Counted from the first letter of the stretch, positions 41,910 to 50,888 are shown. The stretch is 64,000 nt of DNA from Deltaproteobacteria bacterium (GCA_029261925.1 JAJDAJ010000052.1:1-64000); one strand, 5' to 3'. The notes: a model not told the origin generated them from the sequence alone. A program made the numbers and translations.

Positions 41910-43904
41910 ATGATCGAGGTGCAGCTGCCCGATGGCAGCCGCCGCTCGCTGCCCGACGGCGCGAGCGCGGCCGACCTGGCGAAGGACATCGGCCCGGGCC
42001 TGGCGAAGGCCGCCGTGGCCGCCCGCGTCGATGGCGATGTCGTGGATCTCGCGCGGCCCCTCGGCGACGGCGCCCGGGTGGCCCTGCTGACGAAGCGGGA
42101 CCCCGAGGGCCTCGAGGTGCTGCGCCACTCCGCGGCGCACCTGATGGCCGATGCCATCCTGCGCATCTTTCCGCAGGCGCAGCTCACGATCGGGCCGGTG
42201 GTGGAGGACGGCTTCTACTACGACATCCACATGCCCGAGGGCACGATCACGCCCGACGACTTCCCGGAGATCGAGAAGGAGATGGCGCGCATCGCCCGGG
42301 AGGCCTGCCCCTTCGAGCGCCGCGAGGTCCGCGACCGCGATGCCGACGAGTCCTTCGCGCGCTACCGCGCCATCGACGGCGGCCACAATCCGTTCAAGGC
42401 CGAGCTCGTGGACCAGATCACGGAGCGCGGCGAGCCGATCACGCTGTACCGGCACGGCGAGTTCGTGGACCTGTGCCGTGGGCCGCACGTGCCCCACACG
42501 GGCTGGCTCAAGCACACCAAGCTCACGGCGGTCTCGGGGGCCTACTGGCGCGCCGATGCGGAGCGCGAGCAGCTCGTGCGCGTGTACGGGACGGCCTTCT
42601 TCGGCAAGGAGGACCTCAAGGAGCACCTGCGCCTGATCGAGGAGGCGCGCAAGCGCGACCACCGCGTGCTCGGGGAGCAGCTCGACCTCTTCCACTTCGA
42701 GGAAGAGGCGCCCGGCTTCCCCTTCTTCCATCCCAAGGGCGCGGTGGTCTACCAGCTGCTGGTCGACCGCATGCGCTCGCTGCTGCGCCGACGCGGCTAC
42801 CACGAGCTGCGCACGCCCCTGGTGCTCTCGGAGAAGCTCTGGCACACGTCGGGCCACTACGAGAACTACCTCGAGAACATGTTCTTCACGAAGCTCAAGC
42901 TTCGCGACGAGCAGCGGCCCGCCGAGATCCACGACAACGTGGACGAGGTGCGCCCGATGGCGGTCAAGCCCATGAACTGCCCGGGGCACCTGCTGGTCTA
43001 CGGCCACCGTACGCACAGCCACAACGAGCTTCCGCTGCGCTACGCGGAGATGGGCCTGGTGCACCGGCGCGAGCTCTCGGGCGTGCGCCACGGGCTGTTC
43101 CGCGTGCAGGCCTTCACGCAGGACGACGCGCATCACTTCTGCACGCCGGAGCAGATCGGTGGCGAGATCCGTATGCTGATCGAGTTCTTCCGCGAGGTCT
43201 ACGGCCTGTTCGGCCTCGACGATGTGCGCATCGAGCTCTCGACCCGGCCCGAGAAGAGCATCGGCAGCGAGGAAGTGTGGGAGACGGCCGAGAGCGCCCT
43301 GCGCGAGGCGCTGGACGACAGCGGCATCGGCTACGAGCTCAACGAGGGCGACGGTGCCTTCTACGGCCCGAAGATCGACTTCCACATCCGCGACGTGCTG
43401 CGCCGCTCCTGGCAGTGCGGCACGATCCAGCTCGACTTCTCGATGCCCGAGCGCTTCGGCCTGAGCTACATCGGCGCCGATGGTCAGAAGCACACGCCGG
43501 TCATGATCCACCGGGCCTGCTACGGCAGCGTGGAGCGCTTCATGGGCATCCTGATCGAGCACTTCGCCGCGCGCTTTCCGCTCTGGCTCGCCCCGGTCCA
43601 GGTGATGGTGATCCCCGTCAGCGCCAAGTTCCTCGACTACGCGCGCGAGGTGCACGACGCGCTGCTCGACTCCGAGCTGCGCGCCGAGATCAACCTGCGC
43701 GACGACCGTGTCGGATACAAGATCCGCGAGGCCAGCCTGCAGAAGATCCCGTACGTGATCGTGGTGGGCGAGCGCGAGGCCGACGCCCGCACGGTGAACC
43801 CGCGCGCGCGCGACGGGGAGGAGCTCGGCGAGATGCCGCTGCGCGCTTTCCTCGAGCGAATCGACCCCGAGCGGCTGCCGGGTGGCGACTCGTCGCAGGC
43901 CTGA
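41910..43904 (+). CDS. thrS: Threonyl-tRNA synthetase
   Basis: A 664-residue class II synthetase that charges tRNA-Thr. It has the N-terminal TGS domain (MIEVQLPDGSRRSLPDGASA), an editing domain with HSAAHLMADAILRIFPQ and an intact LCRGPHVP-type metal region, and the class II core with FRVQAFTQDDAHHFCTPEQ, LSTRPEKSIG and HRACYGSVERFMGILIEHF. The C-terminal anticodon-binding domain ends with YVIVVGEREADARTVNPRAR. The start follows a GAGGAGAG ribosome site. It is not followed by infC as in E. coli; a sensor kinase gene comes next. Confidence 0.97.
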   Translation: MIEVQLPDGSRRSLPDGASAADLAKDIGPGLAKAAVAARVDGDVVDLARPLGDGARVALLTKRDPEGLEVLRHSAAHLMADAILRIFPQAQLTIGPVVEDGFYYDIHMPEGTITPDDFPEIEKEMARIAREACPFERREVRDRDADESFARYRAIDGGHNPFKAELVDQITERGEPITLYRHGEFVDLCRGPHVPHTGWLKHTKLTAVSGAYWRADAEREQLVRVYGTAFFGKEDLKEHLRLIEEARKRDHRVLGEQLDLFHFEEEAPGFPFFHPKGAVVYQLLVDRMRSLLRRRGYHELRTPLVLSEKLWHTSGHYENYLENMFFTKLKLRDEQRPAEIHDNVDEVRPMAVKPMNCPGHLLVYGHRTHSHNELPLRYAEMGLVHRRELSGVRHGLFRVQAFTQDDAHHFCTPEQIGGEIRMLIEFFREVYGLFGLDDVRIELSTRPEKSIGSEEVWETAESALREALDDSGIGYELNEGDGAFYGPKIDFHIRDVLRRSWQCGTIQLDFSMPERFGLSYIGADGQKHTPVMIHRACYGSVERFMGILIEHFAARFPLWLAPVQVMVIPVSAKFLDYAREVHDALLDSELRAEINLRDDRVGYKIREASLQKIPYVIVVGEREADARTVNPRARDGEELGEMPLRAFLERIDPERLPGGDSSQA

Positions 43905-43941
43905 GCGCGCGGCGCTCTGGAAGCGACGCGGGCGCCTGGGG

Positions 43942-43947
43942 TACCCT
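43942..43947 (+). promoter_or_regulatory. -10-like element for the hybrid kinase
   Basis: TACCCT lies 26 bases before the ATG at 43974 within GGGGTACCCTGCGG. The -35 region is uncertain. Confidence 0.25.
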
Positions 43948-43973
43948 GCGGACCCACAGTGGAAGGGCAGGGC

Positions 43974-45545
43974 ATGGAGATCCAGGGCGATGCAGCGACT
44001 CCTGTCCGGGCCGCAGGTCTGCCCCCGCTGGACCGGGAGCTCGTCTTCGGGATGCTGCTCGACGAGCTGCCGGCGGGCGCCTACGTCTGCGACGCCGACG
44101 GCCTGATCACCTACTACAACCGCTACGCCGTCGAGCTCTGGGGCCGTGCGCCGCGGCTCAACGATCCGGCGGATCGCTTCTGCGGCTCGTTCGCGCTCTT
44201 CGCCGCCGATGGTACCCCGCTGGCGCACGCCGACTGCTGGATGGCGCGGGCGCTCCGCGACCACCGCGCCTACGAGGGCTGCGAGATCACGGTGGAGCGA
44301 CCGGACGGGGAGCGCGTCGACGTGCTCGCCTACGCCAATCCGATCCTGGGCGAGAACGATCGCCTGCTGGGCGCCGTCAACGTGCTCGTCGACGTGACCG
44401 AGCGGCGGCGTGTCGAGCGACAGAAGGAGCGTGCGGAGCGCAGGCTGCGGCGGATCGATCGGCGCAAGAACGAGTTCCTGGCGACGCTCGCCCACGAGCT
44501 CCGCAATCCCCTGGCGCCGATCCGCAACGCCGCGGAGTACGTGCGCATGTCCGCCGACGCCCAGCCCGACCTGCGCGAGGCCTCCGAGCTGATCGATCGC
44601 CAGGTCGGCCACCTGTCTCGCCTGGTCGACGACCTGCTCGACGTGGCTCGCATCGCGCGCGGCAAGCTCCAGCTGCGGCGCGAGCGCGTCGCGCTGGAGG
44701 AGGTGGTCCGGACCGCCGTGGAGACGGCGCGGCCTCTGATCGACGCGGCCGGGCACGAGCTGGCGATCCGCCTGCCTGCCGAGCCGGTGACCCTCGACGG
44801 CGACATGGTCCGGCTCTCCCAGGTGCTGCTGAACCTCCTGAGCAATGCCGCTCGCTACAGCGACGCCGGCAGCCACATCGAGCTGGTGGCGGAGCGGAGC
44901 GGCGACGAGGTCATGATCCGCGTTCGCGACGACGGGCAGGGCATCCCGGCCGAGAGGCTTCCCGACCTGTTCGAGATGTTCGTACAGGGGGAGCGCAGCA
45001 GCGATCAGGGCGGGCTCGGCATCGGGCTCAGCCTGGTGCGCTCGCTGGTCGAGATGCACGGCGGGCGCGTCTCGGCGCGCAGCGACGGCCCCGGCAAGGG
45101 GAGCGAGTTCGAGGTGCGGGTGCCGGTCGCGGTGGACGACGGCACGGCGCGCGCCGCGGCCGGGAGAGCGCGCGAGACGGTGCCCTCACGGCGCGTGCTG
45201 ATCGTGGATGACAACGAGGACGCCGCGGTGAGCCTCGAGATGCTGCTGTCGCGCGCGGGTCACGAGGTGCGCTGCACGTTCGACTCGCGTGGCGCGCTCG
45301 AGGCGGCGACCGGCTTCGGGCCCGAGGTGATCCTGCTCGACATCGGTCTGCCCGATCTGGACGGCTACGAGACCTGCCGCCGGCTCCGCGCAGACCCGGG
45401 CGCGCGCGACGCGCTGCTGGTCGCGGTCACGGGCTGGGGCCAGGAGGAGGACCGGCGGCGCGCGCTCGACGCCGGCTTCGACGAGCACATGACCAAGCCC
45501 GTCGATCCCGCCGCGCTGCGCGAGCTGCTCGCCCGCGGACGCTGA
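43974..45545 (+). CDS. PAS-containing hybrid histidine kinase with receiver domain
   Basis: A 523-residue cytoplasmic signalling protein. Residues about 25-145 are a PAS-like sensor (AGAYVCDADGLITYYNRYAVELWG). The dimerisation and phosphoacceptor domain has FLATLAHELRNPLAPI with His174. The ATPase domain shows LSQVLLNLLSNAARY, RVRDDGQGIPAERLPDLFEMF and GGLGIGLSLVRSLVEMHGG. A C-terminal receiver follows with LIVDDNEDAAVSLEMLL and VILLDIGLPDLDGYE, where Asp456 is the predicted phosphorylated residue, plus a late Lys in HMTKPVDP. No membrane helix is seen, so it probably senses a cytoplasmic signal. It has no partner regulator next to it. Confidence 0.93.
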   Translation: MEIQGDAATPVRAAGLPPLDRELVFGMLLDELPAGAYVCDADGLITYYNRYAVELWGRAPRLNDPADRFCGSFALFAADGTPLAHADCWMARALRDHRAYEGCEITVERPDGERVDVLAYANPILGENDRLLGAVNVLVDVTERRRVERQKERAERRLRRIDRRKNEFLATLAHELRNPLAPIRNAAEYVRMSADAQPDLREASELIDRQVGHLSRLVDDLLDVARIARGKLQLRRERVALEEVVRTAVETARPLIDAAGHELAIRLPAEPVTLDGDMVRLSQVLLNLLSNAARYSDAGSHIELVAERSGDEVMIRVRDDGQGIPAERLPDLFEMFVQGERSSDQGGLGIGLSLVRSLVEMHGGRVSARSDGPGKGSEFEVRVPVAVDDGTARAAAGRARETVPSRRVLIVDDNEDAAVSLEMLLSRAGHEVRCTFDSRGALEAATGFGPEVILLDIGLPDLDGYETCRRLRADPGARDALLVAVTGWGQEEDRRRALDAGFDEHMTKPVDPAALRELLARGR

Positions 45546-45606
45546 CCCGCCGCGCTTGCACCCGCCGCGCGCCGGCACCACCATGGGCGCGAGCGGGAGG
45601 CACGTC

Positions 45607-46716
45607 ATGGGTCGGAGCGAGGCGGAGCAGCGGATCGTGGACGGGCGCGCGTGGAGCGACTTCTGCGACGGGCTCAAGGCCGCGGGAGAGACCGTGCTGC
45701 GCGCCGGAACTCCCGCCACACCCCTCGACCGCGCCGAGGGCTGGCGCTACCTGACGCGCCTGCTGCGCGCCGGGCTCGAGGCGCAGGTGGAGTTCGGCGA
45801 CCCGCGCTACCCGGGCCTGTACCAGCTGTCGAACGAGACCAAGAAGATCGGCAACGACAATCCCGACAGCCACTACCTGAACACCACGATCAGCGGGAGC
45901 CACGAGTACCGGATCACGGGGCGCCGCGGAACGATCCGCTACGTCACGCTGGGGACCAAGGCCGGCGGCTACGATAGCGACGGCGACATGCGCCCGACCG
46001 GGCAGCTCGACGGCGACGACATCGAGTTCGAGCCCGACGGAAGCTTCGAGATCCGCGTGAGCTGCGAGCCGCAGCCGCGGAACTGGCTGCCGATGCAGCC
46101 CGGGACCACGCAGATGGTCATCCGCCAGAACTACCTGGACAGGGAGAAGGAGGAACCCTGGCCGATGCGGATCGAGTGCCTCGATCCCGGAGCGCCCGAC
46201 GGCATCGATCCGGAGACCTTCGAGCAATCACTGCGGCGCACGATCTCCTTCGTGACCGGCACCGCGAACAAGTTCGTGGACTGGATGGAGCGATACTCGG
46301 CGCACCTCAACGAGCTGCCCGCCGACGACCAGGCGGAGTGCCAGCGCGCCGGCGGCGACGCGAACATCTTCTACCTGCAGAGCTACTGGCGTCTGGAGCC
46401 CGACGAGGCGCTCGTGGTCGAGCCCGCGCGGATCCCGCGCTGCCCCTACTGGAACCTGCAGCTGAGCAACTACTGGATGGAGTCGCTGGACCACCGGCAC
46501 CACCGGATCCACGTCAACAAGCACACCGCGCAGTACGAGCCCGACGGCTCGGTGCGCATCGTCATCGCCCACGACGACCCCGGGGCGCGCTGGCCGAACT
46601 GGCTCGAGACCACGGGGCACCGCGAGGGCGGCATGCTCTTCCGCTGGGTGCACGCAGACGAGCACCCCCCGGTCCACACGCGCGTGGTCAAGCACGCCGA
46701 GCTGGCGTCGCTCTGA
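45607..46716 (+). CDS. DUF1214-containing protein
   Basis: A 369-residue protein. The C-terminal half matches DUF1214: CPYWNLQLSNYWMESLDHRHHRIHVNKHTAQYEPDGSVRIVIAHDDPGARWPNWLETTGHREGGMLFRWV. The N-terminal half (FGDPRYPGLYQLSNETKKIGNDNPDSHYLNTTISG) is typical of this family's partner region. Such proteins are common in acyl-CoA-rich actinobacteria and proteobacteria but lack a proven function. I start at ATG 45607 after a GGGAGG site; an ATG at 45583 is an alternative. A cupin gene follows after 16 bases. Confidence 0.85.
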   Translation: MGRSEAEQRIVDGRAWSDFCDGLKAAGETVLRAGTPATPLDRAEGWRYLTRLLRAGLEAQVEFGDPRYPGLYQLSNETKKIGNDNPDSHYLNTTISGSHEYRITGRRGTIRYVTLGTKAGGYDSDGDMRPTGQLDGDDIEFEPDGSFEIRVSCEPQPRNWLPMQPGTTQMVIRQNYLDREKEEPWPMRIECLDPGAPDGIDPETFEQSLRRTISFVTGTANKFVDWMERYSAHLNELPADDQAECQRAGGDANIFYLQSYWRLEPDEALVVEPARIPRCPYWNLQLSNYWMESLDHRHHRIHVNKHTAQYEPDGSVRIVIAHDDPGARWPNWLETTGHREGGMLFRWVHADEHPPVHTRVVKHAELASL

Positions 46717-46732
46717 CGCAGGAGGCTGCCCG

Positions 46733-47146
46733 ATGGAGATTCCCGACTTCGGCCTGCTGGTCCGGCCCGAGGAGCTCGACTGGGTCGAGACCCCGGGCGG
46801 CAACGCCATGAAGGTGCTGCGCGTGAGCGAGGAGACCGGCGCCTGGTCGGCGCTGCTGCGCGCGGCGAAGGGCACGACCAACGCGCCGCACATCCACCTG
46901 GCCGCGGCGGACTTCTACATGGTCTCGGGCGTGCTCGAGTACCGCGGCGGTGTGGCGCGCGCCGGCGACTGGATCTACGAGCCCAACGGGGCCGTGCACG
47001 AGGCCACGCACCACCCCGAGGAGACGGTGTACCTGGCCAACGCGCAGGGCCCCATCGCCTTCTACGCCGAGGACGGCAAGACCATCGTGGGCCTGAGCGA
47101 CTGGCGCTCGATGAAGGCGATCCAGGAGCAGCAGAACAGGCGCTGA
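46733..47146 (+). CDS. Cupin-domain protein
   Basis: A 137-residue single cupin (ChrR-like/2,4'-dihydroxyacetophenone dioxygenase-like). Metal-binding parts are HIHLAAADFYMVSGVLEYRGG, with two His, and EPNGAVHEATHHPEETVYL. It may be an oxygenase or isomerase on a small aromatic, but this is not certain. A GGAGG site 8 bases upstream supports the ATG. It forms a two-gene unit with the DUF1214 gene. Confidence 0.85.
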   Translation: MEIPDFGLLVRPEELDWVETPGGNAMKVLRVSEETGAWSALLRAAKGTTNAPHIHLAAADFYMVSGVLEYRGGVARAGDWIYEPNGAVHEATHHPEETVYLANAQGPIAFYAEDGKTIVGLSDWRSMKAIQEQQNRR

Positions 47147-47185
47147 GCTGGCCCGCCGCTCGCCCCGGCCAGGGGCGTGCCTGTG

Positions 47186-47219
47186 TACAATGGTGATTCT
47201 TTTCGGGAGTCCTCATTGT
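47186..47219 (+). promoter_or_regulatory. -10-like box inside an inverted repeat upstream of the HTH regulator
   Basis: TACAAT at 47186-47191 is five of six to the -10 consensus. ACAATG at 47187-47192 and CATTGT at 47214-47219 form an inverted repeat with a 21-base centre that covers it. The motif CAATGnTGA occurs here (47188-47196) and again at 48344-48352 before the receptor gene. No good -35 box is seen. An operator for the adjacent HTH protein is possible. Confidence 0.3.
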
Positions 47220-47247
47220 TGCGACAGCTGCTCCAGGAAGCGGGACG

Positions 47248-48294
47248 TTGAAGGACCGGCCTGTCCCCGCCCCGCACGCCGAGGTCGCCGGTCGCTTCCG
47301 CTATTTCCTCGACGCGACGGGCCTCGACCGTGAGCGCTTCGTCGAGGCCGTGGACGGTGCGATCGGGGCGCGCAGCCTGTACTCGATCCTCAGCGGCGCG
47401 CGGAAGCCCAGCGGTGCGCTCGCCGTGCTGATCGAGAAGCTCTGGGGCTTCCGCGCGGAGTTCCTGCTCGACGGGAAGGGCGAGATGTGGAGCGAGCCGC
47501 TTGCCCGGGTCGAGCCCGGCCCGGCCGGGGGCGTCGCCGCCACCCCCCTCTCCGGCCCGGAGCGCGAGGTCCTCGCCTTCATGCGGCGCTCGGTGGGCAA
47601 CGCGCGCATGCTGGCCCGCGACCTCGAGGCGGCCCAGCTCTGGGAGCGGCTCTGGGAGCGGCTGCAGGTTTTCATGTCGGACCTCGAGGAGGTCGCGCGC
47701 TCGGAAGACCCCCGCGAGCGCCTGACCTACCCGGCCGCGGCGCAGTTCGTGTACGAGGAGTGCCGCGCCGTCGCCCGCTACTACCGGCAGTGGCTCGAGC
47801 TGCGCTACCAGCACCGCGTCGACCACCACACCGAGCAGTTCTTCGAGCGCTTCATCGGGCGCGCGCCGGCCCACCTGCTCGACGCGGGCACGCGGCGCGA
47901 GCTGGCGCTGATCCTCGATCCCGTCGAGCGCCAGCGCAGGGAGCGGGCGCGCGCGCTGCAGGAGTCGCTCGAGCGGGTGCGGGCCACGCTCGAAGCCTAC
48001 TGCGGCCTGGAGTCCCCGACCGCGGAGATCTCGCGCCAGGAGCTCGAGCGCGACCGGCGGCGCCGGGCCGCGCTCGACCACCTCGAGCCGCTGGCCACCG
48101 ATCCCCGGAGCCGGGCGGCCCTCGAGGAGCTGCGCAGCGCGCTCGACGCGCCGGCCGAGCTGCGCACGCGGCTGCTGCGCCTGGTGCGCGGCCTGGCGGC
48201 CGAGCTCGAGGTCGAGCTGCCCGTGGTCTCGGTGCGCGACCCGGCCCTGAACCGCGCCACCCGCGAGGTTCACCTGGACGCGGATTCGGATTGA
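47248..48294 (+). CDS. Lambda-repressor-like HTH protein with long helical C-terminal domain
   Basis: A 348-residue protein of unrecognised family. Residues about 13-81 resemble a lambda/CI-type HTH: FRYFLDATGLDRERFVEAVDG, SLYSILSGARKPSGALAVLIEKLWGF and FLLDGKGEMW, which recall the S-I-x-x-G-x-x-x-P turn and the W-L-L-x-G-E-G-E end of phage-type repressors. The rest (to residue 348) is almost all alpha-helical and charged, with repeated LER/ALE stretches, and may bind a ligand or partner. A TTG is the only start codon found in frame near the promoter. It lies 104 bases before a TonB receptor on the same strand and next to an inverted repeat, so I infer it is a regulator of that locus. Confidence 0.7.
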   Translation: MKDRPVPAPHAEVAGRFRYFLDATGLDRERFVEAVDGAIGARSLYSILSGARKPSGALAVLIEKLWGFRAEFLLDGKGEMWSEPLARVEPGPAGGVAATPLSGPEREVLAFMRRSVGNARMLARDLEAAQLWERLWERLQVFMSDLEEVARSEDPRERLTYPAAAQFVYEECRAVARYYRQWLELRYQHRVDHHTEQFFERFIGRAPAHLLDAGTRRELALILDPVERQRRERARALQESLERVRATLEAYCGLESPTAEISRQELERDRRRRAALDHLEPLATDPRSRAALEELRSALDAPAELRTRLLRLVRGLAAELEVELPVVSVRDPALNRATREVHLDADSD

Positions 48295-48320
48295 CCCGGC
48301 CAGTCCTGGCTGTCCACAAT
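48291..48320 (+). promoter_or_regulatory. Promoter of the third TonB receptor
   Basis: TTGACC at 48291-48296 (five of six; its first base is the last base before the upstream TGA stop) and CACAAT at 48315-48320 are 18 bases apart, the best sigma-70-like match in the window. The receptor start is 78 bases downstream of the -10. Confidence 0.45.
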
Positions 48321-48338
48321 ACACAGGAGAGAGCTCTA

Positions 48339-48353
48339 GTCATCAATGTTGAC
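48339..48353. promoter_or_regulatory. Imperfect palindrome, possible operator
   Basis: The 15 bases GTCATCAATGTTGAC are two 7-base arms around a central A with one mismatched pair. The element lies between the promoter at 48291-48320 and the ribosome site (AGGAGG at 48383-48388) of the receptor gene. It shares CAATGnTGA with the region upstream of the HTH gene. Confidence 0.35.
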
Positions 48354-48398
48354 CATCGGATCCACCCGCGACCGGTGTCGACAGGAGGCAGAGCCGCT

Positions 48399-50888
48399 TT
48401 GAGGAACCGTGACCGCGCCGCCCTGCAGGCGGCTGGAACGCGCGTCGTGCTCGTGCTCGTGCTCGCCGCGGCGCCCGCGTCCGCCCAGGAGGACGCCGAT
48501 CCCGTCGTGCAGCCCCCGCTCGAACTCCAGCGGCCCGAGCAGGTCTCGCCCGAGGGCGTCGAGGCGATCACCATCACCGGGGAGCAGATCAACGCCGCCG
48601 ACGTTCAGGACGAGGCAGAGGCCGTCACCGCCTTCAACATGGAGGACCTCGACAAGGCGAACATCGTCAACGTCGAGAACCTCGCGTTCAGCGTTCCGGG
48701 CCTGCACGTCGGTCAGGCTGGCAACAGTGTGATCGTGACACTGCGCGGGATCGGGACCGAAAACGCGTCGGTCACCGGGGAGACCGGCGTCGCGTTCCAC
48801 GTCGATGGTGTGTACTTCGCGCGACCGGCGGCTGCCCAGGTCGCCTTCTTCGACCTCGAGACCGTGCGCGTGGAGCGCGGACCCCAGGGCCTGACCGGCG
48901 GCAAGAACTCCACGTCGGGTTGGATCAACGTCGTCACCAACAAGCCCCACGACGAGTACGAGGTGAGCGCCGACGTCCAGGTGGGCTCCTTCGGCCAGCG
49001 CCGGATTCGCGGCGCGATCAATGCACCGATCAACGAATTCTCCCAGATGCGGCTCGCGGCCATCTTCGACGAGCGGGACGGCTACCAGGACAACGTGCTC
49101 CTGAACGATGACGACCGTGACGCGTTTGATATTGACGACCACGGCCTGCGCTACCATCTGCGCCTGGCGCCCTCCGACGCGCTCGACATCCTGCTCTCGT
49201 ACAACTACTACAGGCAGCAGGGCAACGGGACGCAGGTGAAGTTGCTCCCGTTCAATCCCATCCCGGTGTGCAGCGTTCGACCCGACGCTGGTCAGGCCAC
49301 CTCGGTCTTCCCGAGCGATCTCCACTGCTTCACGCGGCGATTTCCTAGATCCCCCTTCGTTTCCGACCCGCCCGACGAGTCGGTCGCCGGCGATCCCACG
49401 AAGATCCAGGTCGACTTCCCGCCCAAGCGGGACAACACGTTCTGGGGCCTCGGCTACCACGCGACCTGGCAGGTGCCGGAAATCCCCGTGCTCGGCGAGA
49501 CCGAGCTCAAGGGCATCTTCGGTTTCCAGCGCACCGAGAGCTTCAGCGCCGAGGACTTCGACGGGACCGACGTTCCCAAGAGCCGGCTGGCCATCGGTGA
49601 TGACAGCCGGCAGCACTCCGCCGAGATTCAGTGGCTTTCCAGCTACGGCGAGCGCTTCCGCTGGCAGCTCTCAGGCTTCTTCATGCGCGAGCGGGCCACC
49701 AGTAGCCTGCTGCTCCAGGAGTACGCGTTCGAGAGCCTCGCCGGTGCGATCACCTACCTCGACATCGACGGGGACCAGGACGTCGAGAATGAGAGCTTCG
49801 GGGTGGCGCTGCACACCGAGTTCGACTTCAGCTCCTCGGTCACCCTCGCGCTCGGCGCTCGCTACTCCAAGGACGTCAAGAGGCTTCGGCTACTCCGGGA
49901 CAGCGTGGACGCGGGGATCCCGTCCGCGGAGCTGACGACCTGCGAGGGGGGCGCGGAGGATCGCGACGACGACGGTCTGCCCGACGAACGCGCCAATCCG
50001 TTTCCTCCTTTTGGCATCCGGGCCGTGGCCGTGCCCCGGTGCGAGCGAAAGTTCCGGCACGTCACGGGCGGAGCTCGTCTCGAGTGGCGCCCGACGGACG
50101 CGAGCCTGATCTACGCGGGCGCGGAGCATGGCTACAAGGCCGGCGGATTCGCCAATCTGGGCTTCGGCACGTACAGACCCGAGTTCATCTACTCGTACAA
50201 ACTCGGCGCCAAGAGCGAGTTCTTCGACTCGCGGGTGCGGGCGAACGTCGAGGCGTTCTTCTACGACTACAAGGATCTGCAGCTGGTCGTCGTCGACGGC
50301 ATAGAGCTGCGGACCGAGACTGCCGACGCGCGCGTCTGGGGTGTCGACCTGGAGGCCGAGATCAGTCCGATCCTGGGCCTGCTCCTCAAGGCCCAGGTGA
50401 GCTTCATGGACACGCGTCTCAAGGACTACCAGTCCATCGACCCGACGGACTTCCTGAACTCGAGGCTGGCCCTGCAGTGCCGGATCGCGCCGCAGGTCTT
50501 CCAGAACTGCGGGAACTCGACGGACTTCTCGGGCAACGAGCTGTCCCGCTCGCCGAAGTGGAAGGTCAACCTCTCAGCCGAGTACGACATCCCGCTCGGG
50601 GACTGGGGCACGCTCACGCCGCGGGTTCAGTACTTCTGGCAGGACGAGACTTTCTACCGGGCCTTCAATCAGGACCTCGACCTCCAGGAGAAGTACCACC
50701 TCACGGACGTGAGGGTGACCTGGCGCAGCCCCGAGGAGACCTGGCTCGCCGAGGTGTTTCTCAACAACATCGAGGATGACTCCGTCTACCAGAACGTCCT
50801 CGTCGGGACGCGTCTGGCAGGTGCGCCCTATTTCGCGTGGTATGGGCCCCCGCGAACCTGGGGCGTTCGAATCGCATACAGATACTGA
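48399..50888 (+). CDS. TonB-dependent outer-membrane receptor with altered plug signature
   Basis: An 829-residue receptor. A TTG start is chosen because AGGAGG (48383-48388) sits 10 bases upstream and a signal peptide (VVLVLVLAAAPASAQ) follows. A Ton-box-like GVEAITITGEQ precedes the plug; the motif usually written RGPQGTLFGRNT is changed to RGPQGLTGGKNSTSGWINVV. The barrel has typical aromatic strands and ends WGVRIAYRY. An internal insert with DRDDDGLPDE (acidic, near residue 525) lies in a loop and could bind calcium. It sits between the HTH regulator and a secreted dockerin protein, which suggests a joint uptake or surface role. Confidence 0.9.
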   Translation: MRNRDRAALQAAGTRVVLVLVLAAAPASAQEDADPVVQPPLELQRPEQVSPEGVEAITITGEQINAADVQDEAEAVTAFNMEDLDKANIVNVENLAFSVPGLHVGQAGNSVIVTLRGIGTENASVTGETGVAFHVDGVYFARPAAAQVAFFDLETVRVERGPQGLTGGKNSTSGWINVVTNKPHDEYEVSADVQVGSFGQRRIRGAINAPINEFSQMRLAAIFDERDGYQDNVLLNDDDRDAFDIDDHGLRYHLRLAPSDALDILLSYNYYRQQGNGTQVKLLPFNPIPVCSVRPDAGQATSVFPSDLHCFTRRFPRSPFVSDPPDESVAGDPTKIQVDFPPKRDNTFWGLGYHATWQVPEIPVLGETELKGIFGFQRTESFSAEDFDGTDVPKSRLAIGDDSRQHSAEIQWLSSYGERFRWQLSGFFMRERATSSLLLQEYAFESLAGAITYLDIDGDQDVENESFGVALHTEFDFSSSVTLALGARYSKDVKRLRLLRDSVDAGIPSAELTTCEGGAEDRDDDGLPDERANPFPPFGIRAVAVPRCERKFRHVTGGARLEWRPTDASLIYAGAEHGYKAGGFANLGFGTYRPEFIYSYKLGAKSEFFDSRVRANVEAFFYDYKDLQLVVVDGIELRTETADARVWGVDLEAEISPILGLLLKAQVSFMDTRLKDYQSIDPTDFLNSRLALQCRIAPQVFQNCGNSTDFSGNELSRSPKWKVNLSAEYDIPLGDWGTLTPRVQYFWQDETFYRAFNQDLDLQEKYHLTDVRVTWRSPEETWLAEVFLNNIEDDSVYQNVLVGTRLAGAPYFAWYGPPRTWGVRIAYRY

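Noticed and set aside
40679-45211. Very long open frames on both strands opposite or across hemB, thrS and the kinase
   Set aside because: The conserved motifs of HemB, ThrS and the kinase are in other frames; these long frames are GC-bias shadows with low-complexity translation.
47487-48398. Upstream extension of the third TonB receptor frame
   Set aside because: It overlaps the HTH gene in another frame. A signal peptide and ribosome site mark the TTG at 48399 as the start.
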